From NCBI GenBank assembly GCA_023402175.1, contig JAEXCN010000476.1, forward strand, positions 1 to 19,164: DNA of 19,164 nucleotides, in the 5' to 3' direction. Positions 15,250-19,164 of the stretch are shown here, one piece after another. Position 1 is the stretch's first letter, and every line of letters starts with the position of its first letter. The stretch is from Pseudomonadota bacterium. Lineage in GTDB: Bacteria > Myxococcota_A > Polyangia > Polyangiales > Polyangiaceae. The position numbers and the translations under genes are program-made. Below the pieces are notes generated by a model that was not told the origin of the DNA, ran no database searches, and saw only the letters and a list, made by a program, of their open reading frames with translations.

Positions 15250-16761
15250 GTGGAGGTGCACTTTCGAGTGGCAGCAGCAACGGCTCTGCTCGTCCTCACG
15301 GCGTCGTTCGCGGGGGGCTGCACGCCGTCGCGCACGAAGGCCGCCGCAGAGAGGGCCATCGAGCTGCTCGTCCCGACGGACGCGGAGACGCTCGATCCGC
15401 GCCACGCGACAGACGCCGTCGCGCTGCGCACGACCCGGCTCGTCCATGCCGGTCTCGTGCGCCTCGATCCGAGCACGCTCGAGCCGAAGCCGTATCTCGC
15501 GCGCTCGTGGCACTGGGTCGACGATCGGACGCTCTCCGTCGAGCTGCGCGACGACGTGAAGTTCCACTCCGGCGCGCCGTTCGGGCCGCGCGATGTGATC
15601 GAGACCGTCCGCGCGTTCCAGTCGCCCGAGGTCGGATCACGTCATGCGCGCGTGGTCGACGCGATCGGGAGCGTCGTACCTGCGGGCGAGCACACCGTCT
15701 TGTTCGAGCTCCGTCGTGCACATGCGACGCTGCTCACCGATCTCGAGCTGCCGATCTTGCGTGCCGACGAGGCCTCGCTGCCTCCGCGGCCGGACGGAAG
15801 CCTCGACGGGCTCGGGCCGTTCGTGATCGCATCGCGGGACGCGGGATCGATCGCGCTCGCGCCGGCGAAACACGGCGCGCTCGCGCCACCGGCGCACGCC
15901 GTGACGATCCGGACCGTGCACGACGAGAATGCGCGCGCCCTCCGCATGCATGCCGGACGAGCCGATCTCGTCGTGAACGGCTTCTCGCCGACGCTCCTTC
16001 CGGCGCTGTCGAACGCGCCCGGCGTGTCCGTCAGCACGCGTCCGGGCGCCAACCTGACGTACATGCTCGCGCGCTCCGATCGCGGGCCGCTCGCCGACGT
16101 GCGGGTACGGAAGGCGCTCGCGCTCGCCGTCGACCGCGAGCGGATCGCGCGGACGCTCCTTGCAGGTCATGCGAGCCCAGCGAGCACGCTGCTCCCGCCG
16201 GCGCACTGGGCGCACACGGATGCCGAGCCGATGCCGTTCGATGCCGAGGCCGCGCGGCAACTCCTCTCGGATGCCGGTCTCCTCCCGCTCCATCTGACGC
16301 TGCTCACGTCGACGGACCGCCTGCGCGGGACGATCGCTCGCCAGATCGCGCAGGACCTCGCGACCATCGGCGTGACCCTGGAGGTCGTCCCGCTCGAGCT
16401 CGGAACGATGATCGCTCGCCTCGGCGCGGGCGACTTCGAGATCGCGACGCTGCAGATGCCGGAGCTCACGGAGCCGAACGTCCTGCGCGTGTTCCTCCAT
16501 TCCTCGTCCGTACCTCCGGCGGGAGCGAACCGAGCGCGCGTGCGCGACGCCGACCTCGACGCGCTCCTCGATGCGGGAGCGGAGGAGCGCGATCCGGCGA
16601 AGCGCCGCGCGATCTACGCGTCGCTCGAGCGGCTGGTACGCGAGCGCGCGCTCCTCGTCCCACTCTGGCACGAGGATCAGATCGCTGTCGCGAGCACGCG
16701 CGCCGCGACGTTCCGCCCGAGCGCCGAGGGCCGCTGGCTCGACCTCGCGTCGCTCCCCTGA
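15250..16761 (+). CDS. ABC-type solute-binding lipoprotein, family 5 (OppA/DppA-like)
   Basis: The 503-residue product has a lipoprotein signal (VAAATALLVLTASFAGGC, acylated Cys24). It follows the family-5 pattern: LVPTDAETLDPRHATD, LVHAGLVRLDPSTLEPKPYLARSW, LRDDVKFHSGAPFGPRDVIETV, DVRVRKALALAVDRERIARTLLAGHASPASTLLPP and a C-terminal LVRERALLVPLWHEDQIAV. It should bind peptides or another oligomeric nutrient in the periplasm. No permease or ATPase gene is adjacent, so it is an orphan here. The start is uncertain: GTG 15250, GTG 15256 and GTG 15268 are all possible. GGAGG (15252-15256) suits 15268, but 15250 or 15256 keeps a positive charge in the signal. dacB is divergent, 147 bases away. Confidence 0.87.
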   Translation: MEVHFRVAAATALLVLTASFAGGCTPSRTKAAAERAIELLVPTDAETLDPRHATDAVALRTTRLVHAGLVRLDPSTLEPKPYLARSWHWVDDRTLSVELRDDVKFHSGAPFGPRDVIETVRAFQSPEVGSRHARVVDAIGSVVPAGEHTVLFELRRAHATLLTDLELPILRADEASLPPRPDGSLDGLGPFVIASRDAGSIALAPAKHGALAPPAHAVTIRTVHDENARALRMHAGRADLVVNGFSPTLLPALSNAPGVSVSTRPGANLTYMLARSDRGPLADVRVRKALALAVDRERIARTLLAGHASPASTLLPPAHWAHTDAEPMPFDAEAARQLLSDAGLLPLHLTLLTSTDRLRGTIARQIAQDLATIGVTLEVVPLELGTMIARLGAGDFEIATLQMPELTEPNVLRVFLHSSSVPPAGANRARVRDADLDALLDAGAEERDPAKRRAIYASLERLVRERALLVPLWHEDQIAVASTRAATFRPSAEGRWLDLASLP

Positions 16762-16935
16762 CGCCAACGAGCGTACCCACGCGATGGCGAGCCGGCGACT
16801 CGCGCCCGTCGCGCGCGCGACGCACCCGCGCGAGCTCCTGGATTTGCGCTGGATCCGAAGGCCCTCGGGGATCACGCAACTTTCGCCGCGCGTCATCAAC
16901 AAAGATGAAGTTGCACCTCGGCGAGACGCGGACAT

Positions 16936-17562
16936 ATGGGTCGTCGCATGAATCCGTTCGAGAGCGATGCCTCGTTCGAGGGACAGACATTCAACGGGCT
17001 CAGACTCGAGGGCTTCGATCTGAGCAAACGCGACTTCAACAAATGCGTATTCCGAAATTCGAAGCTGGCAGAGACACGATGGTCGGGCAGCCGCCTCGAA
17101 GACTGTGCGTTCGAAGGCTGCGACCTCACACGGGCCGACTTCGCGACGCTCGTGCTGCGCGATGTGACGTTCAGGTCGTGCAAGCTGATGGGGATCGACT
17201 TTTCCACCGTCGGTCGCTTTCCCCATGTGACGTTCGAGGACTGCGACATGCGATATGTCTCGATGGTCTCCATCGCGTTGCGCAAGACACGGTTCGAACG
17301 CTGCGCCATCATCGAAGCGAACTTCTTCGAAGCGGATCTCGCCGAGTCCAAGTTCGAGCAATGCCAATTTTCTGGAACGCGATTCGATGCCTGCGATCTC
17401 CGTCGCACGCGCTTCCCCGCGGCCCGCGACTTGTTCGTCGATCCAGCACGAAATCGGGTGAAGAACACACAGGTCCCTCTGGAGACCGCGATCCTGCTCG
17501 CGACGTCGCTCGGCATGCGGGTCCTGGGGTTCACCGGACCAACCGACGTCGAAGGCGACTGA
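16936..17562 (+). CDS. Pentapeptide-repeat protein
   Basis: The 208-residue product consists almost wholly of imperfect pentapeptides with a central Phe or Leu and frequent Cys, such as FDLSK RDFNK CVFRN SKLAE, then CDLTRADF, CKLMGIDFS, CAIIEANFFEADL and CDLRRTRF, giving a right-handed quadrilateral beta-helix. A C-terminal helix (PLETAILLATSLGMRVLG) could cap or dimerise it. Some relatives of this size (Qnr, MfpA, McbG, AlbG) mimic DNA and protect gyrase, but most members have no known role; gyrase protection here would be speculation. The start at 16936 is followed by a second ATG at 16948; neither has a strong ribosome-binding site. Its codons use more A and T in third positions than neighbours. 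It converges on the lipoprotein gene. Confidence 0.85.
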   Translation: MGRRMNPFESDASFEGQTFNGLRLEGFDLSKRDFNKCVFRNSKLAETRWSGSRLEDCAFEGCDLTRADFATLVLRDVTFRSCKLMGIDFSTVGRFPHVTFEDCDMRYVSMVSIALRKTRFERCAIIEANFFEADLAESKFEQCQFSGTRFDACDLRRTRFPAARDLFVDPARNRVKNTQVPLETAILLATSLGMRVLGFTGPTDVEGD

Positions 17563-17572
17563 CGCGGCCGGG

Positions 17573-17586
17573 ACGGTGCCGACCGT
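17573..17586. terminator. Weak hairpin between converging genes
   Basis: ACGGT (17573-17577) pairs with ACCGT (17582-17586) around the tetraloop GCCG in the 73-base gap between the pentapeptide gene and the converging lipoprotein gene. There is no T-run on either side. It is listed as the only terminator candidate in the gap. Confidence 0.25.
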
Positions 17587-17635
17587 GGGCACACGCGTGC
17601 TCTCCGATATCGGTGGCGTGCTCGTACCCGTCGAA

Positions 17636-18583
17636 TCATAGACCGATGGGTGCCGTGCTCGGCGGTTCGAGCTCGGGAAGGCACGCGTCGCCGAGCGCCT
17701 CCTGCACCTGCTCGAAGCGGTCGAAGACCTCAGCGGTGGACGTCGCGTTCGAGCGCTGCTCGGCACCGCGCTTCGTGCCGGCCGCGAACGTCGCCTTCGG
17801 CTTCTCGTCCGGCCCGACAGCGTTGAACGGTCCGAGCACCTGGTCGATGGCTTTGCTCGCCGTCGACGGAGAGAGCCAGCCGCTCTTCGTCGCGCGCATC
17901 GGGCCGTCGCCGACGTCCGTGATGAACTCGCACATGTACTGGCCGTTGGTCGACATGCGGGCTTCGAAGACTCCGCGCGCCGGTGTTCCCGCGAACAGGA
18001 CGTGCGCCGGGCCCATCACGTGGAGCATCTGCCAGCCATTCGGAGACTCCGGACCGGGCGCGACTTGCTCGGACGCTGCGAGCTCGGCCGTGAGCGCATT
18101 GACCTCCGCGGCGAGCTTCTCGACGTCGGCACGCTTCGCGACACGCATCGTCTTTCCGCTCTCGGTGAGGAGCTTCGCCGTGGGCGTGCGGACCTCGTCG
18201 TCATCCTCGTCTTCGTCGCGAACGGGCTCGAGCGCCAGGGTTCCGACGACGCGATCTGCGCCGTCGAACCAGGTCTTCATCCGCTCCGGCTTCGGACATC
18301 GAACGCGGAGCTCGTCGCGTCCCCCGACCTCTCCCTCCGACGTTCGCACGGTCGCGACGCATCCATCACGCGCCACCATCGAGATCGCTCCTCGCTCCGC
18401 CACGACGAGCCGGTCGACCCGCGGAGCCAGCATCGCGGCCGTGGTCGTCGTCTGACTGTGTGGCGATGACGCGCGACGGGTGGTGCCGCCACATGCGGAG
18501 AGCACGACAGCAAGAGCGATGCAGCACGACGTCGCGATGGGACGGACGCTTTTCCAGGAGTGATCTTCGGGGGAGCGGGACAT
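17636..18583 (-). CDS. Lipoprotein of unknown function
   Basis: The 315-residue product begins MSRSPEDHSWKSVRPIATSCCIALAVVLSACGG, a lipoprotein signal with acylated Cys31. An N-terminal strand-rich part (VDRLVVAERGAISMVARDGCVATVRT, RDELRVRCPKPERMKTWFDG) contains two Cys that could pair. An acidic run (RDEDEDDDEVR, around 122-132) is followed by a short helix (VEKLAAEVNALTAELAASE) with heptad character. The C-terminal part (NGWQMLHVMGPAHVLFAGTPARGVFEARMSTNGQYMCEFITDV) is again strand-rich. I do not recognise a named family. The start at 18583 has a good AGGGGGT eight bases upstream. The upstream 130 bases carry the repeat element described separately, which could include its promoter. Confidence 0.75.
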   Translation of the reverse strand: MSRSPEDHSWKSVRPIATSCCIALAVVLSACGGTTRRASSPHSQTTTTAAMLAPRVDRLVVAERGAISMVARDGCVATVRTSEGEVGGRDELRVRCPKPERMKTWFDGADRVVGTLALEPVRDEDEDDDEVRTPTAKLLTESGKTMRVAKRADVEKLAAEVNALTAELAASEQVAPGPESPNGWQMLHVMGPAHVLFAGTPARGVFEARMSTNGQYMCEFITDVGDGPMRATKSGWLSPSTASKAIDQVLGPFNAVGPDEKPKATFAAGTKRGAEQRSNATSTAEVFDRFEQVQEALGDACLPELEPPSTAPIGL

Positions 18584-18608
18584 CGTGCACACCCCCTGGT
18601 GCAAGTGG

Positions 18609-18715
18609 TGAACCGAATTGGACGGAGTCCAGCCACGCTGGACGGAGTCCAATGAGGACCGAGGAGGTTCGGCGAAGGCCGAACCGGATTGAACCGAATT
18701 GGACGGAGTCCAGCC
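18609..18715. repeat. Intergenic repeat element with nested palindromes
   Basis: A 26-base unit occurs as identical direct copies at 18609-18634 and 18690-18715; its core is TGGACggaGTCCA, itself an inverted repeat. A third core, at 18639-18651, makes 18619-18653 a near-palindrome in which GTCCAGC pairs with GCTGGAC. Between the copies is a perfect stem of eight pairs, GGTTCGGC/GCCGAACC, with a GAAG loop (18666-18685). The half-unit GAACCGRATTG is also doubled just before the second copy. It lies 25-130 bases upstream of the lipoprotein start. Confidence 0.8.
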
Positions 18716-18820
18716 TGGCTGTGGACCTCACCCGTGCGACGAACGGTCTCAGGCCTCACGCCTGCGTGCGTTTCGCACACGCGATCCCACGCAAAGAACG
18801 ACGAACGACCGCTGCGTCGC

Positions 18821-19164
18821 TCAGGGACCTTCGACGTCGGGATGCTTCCCCTTAATCGCGTCGACGCACGCCTTGTCGTAAACGATCAGGCACGACTCCC
18901 TGAGGATGGTCGCAACCTCGTGGCTGGCTTTTCCCGCCTTCACCTTCTTCTCGAGCAGCGCACGCACTTTTCTTGTGATCACCGGCCTCCGAGAGCGCGC
19001 GCGCGTTCGCGAGATCGAGTAGCGCGTCGGCGTCTCGCCGCTCAGCTGATCGGGCGCCGACGCGCCTTGCGGACCGCCTCGCGATCATCGGCGGCCACCG
19101 CCACGGTCGCGCCGGGCGCCGCCTCCGCTGCGCCTCGGCGCGTCTTCGATGCGTTGGCCCGGGC
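18821..19164 (-). pseudogene. Frame-disrupted gene, C-terminal part (helical-repeat-like protein)
   Basis: Three minus-strand frames look coding in turn. From the window edge, one frame reads to about 19050 (including APGATVAVAADDREAVRKAR) and then meets a stop. A second frame reads DADALLDLANARALSEAGDHKK (19031-18969). A third reads VRALLEKKVKAGKASHEVATILRESC and ends KGKHPDVEGP at the TGA 18821-18823. Dropping one A from the AAAA at 18968-18971 joins the last two as AGDHKK-VRALLEKKV, a natural TPR-like helix pair with C-terminal Cys residues, as I recall from the C-termini of myxobacterial kinase- and TPR-associated proteins. The earlier junction (19031-19060) is less certain. It could be a decayed gene or indel errors in the assembly. 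The 5' end lies outside the window. Confidence 0.55.

Noticed and set aside
15637..17766. A 709-codon minus-strand frame across the solute-binding and pentapeptide genes
   Set aside because: It is antisense to two genes with clear families and has no signal or domain of its own.
15240..18455. A plus-strand frame open for over 1000 codons
   Set aside because: It overlaps the solute-binding and pentapeptide genes in the wrong frame and lies antisense to the lipoprotein gene. Its Arg/Ser/Pro-rich translation has no domain. Long stop-free shadows are expected at this GC content.
18965..18975. Programmed frameshifting at the AAGAAAAG run
   Set aside because: No stimulatory structure or internal Shine-Dalgarno was seen, and a second likely frame change upstream makes decay or sequencing indels more probable.

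Overview
The window is high-GC bacterial chromosome with strong G/C preference at third codon positions. It has many predicted secreted lipoproteins of unknown function and several long stop-free antisense frames. Lineage-type proteins (a TatT/DctP TRAP pair, a HEAT-repeat lipoprotein, an N-terminally extended RpoD-like sigma factor) suggest Myxococcota, probably the Polyangiales side. That is inferred from gene content and composition, not from a marker gene. I see no rRNA, tRNA, CRISPR array, insertion sequence or prophage gene.

Layout. 1-402 (-) is the 5' part of a secreted protein cut by the window edge. 403-1224 holds no convincing gene but contains a degenerate ~20 bp tandem repeat. 1225-1806 (-) is an Uma2-family nuclease-fold protein. 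2058-8095 (-) is a run of four exported proteins: HEAT-repeat lipoprotein, COG4880-type beta-propeller lipoprotein, TatT-like TRAP-associated lipoprotein and DctP-like TRAP solute-binding protein. It ends in two hairpins, and a further hairpin plus a good promoter separate the propeller gene from tatT/dctP. 8148-9131 (+) is a diacylglycerol/lipid kinase-family protein that overlaps tail-to-tail by 41 bp with a fused ABC permease/ATPase at 9091-10938 (-).

11284-12729 (+) is an RpoD-family sigma factor with changed -10-recognition residues, followed by two hairpins shared with a converging TerB-like protein (12855-13142, -). A repeat-rich gap (13143-13623) precedes dacB (13624-15102, -), which is divergent from an orphan family-5 solute-binding lipoprotein (15250-16761, +). 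A pentapeptide-repeat protein (16936-17562, +) converges on a lipoprotein of unknown function (17636-18583, -), whose upstream region carries a structured repeat element (18609-18715). The right edge (18821-19164, -) holds the remains of a frame-disrupted gene.

The best-connected unit is tatT-dctP, the periplasmic half of a TPR-associated TRAP transporter without its membrane subunits nearby. Much of the rest concerns the cell envelope: PBP4-type peptidase, lipid kinase, ABC exporter and several lipoproteins. Points most worth a second look are the intergenic repeats (three with heptamer units, one with nested palindromes), the putative leaderless promoters of tatT and dacB, the sigma factor's region 2.4, and the frameshifted gene at the right edge.
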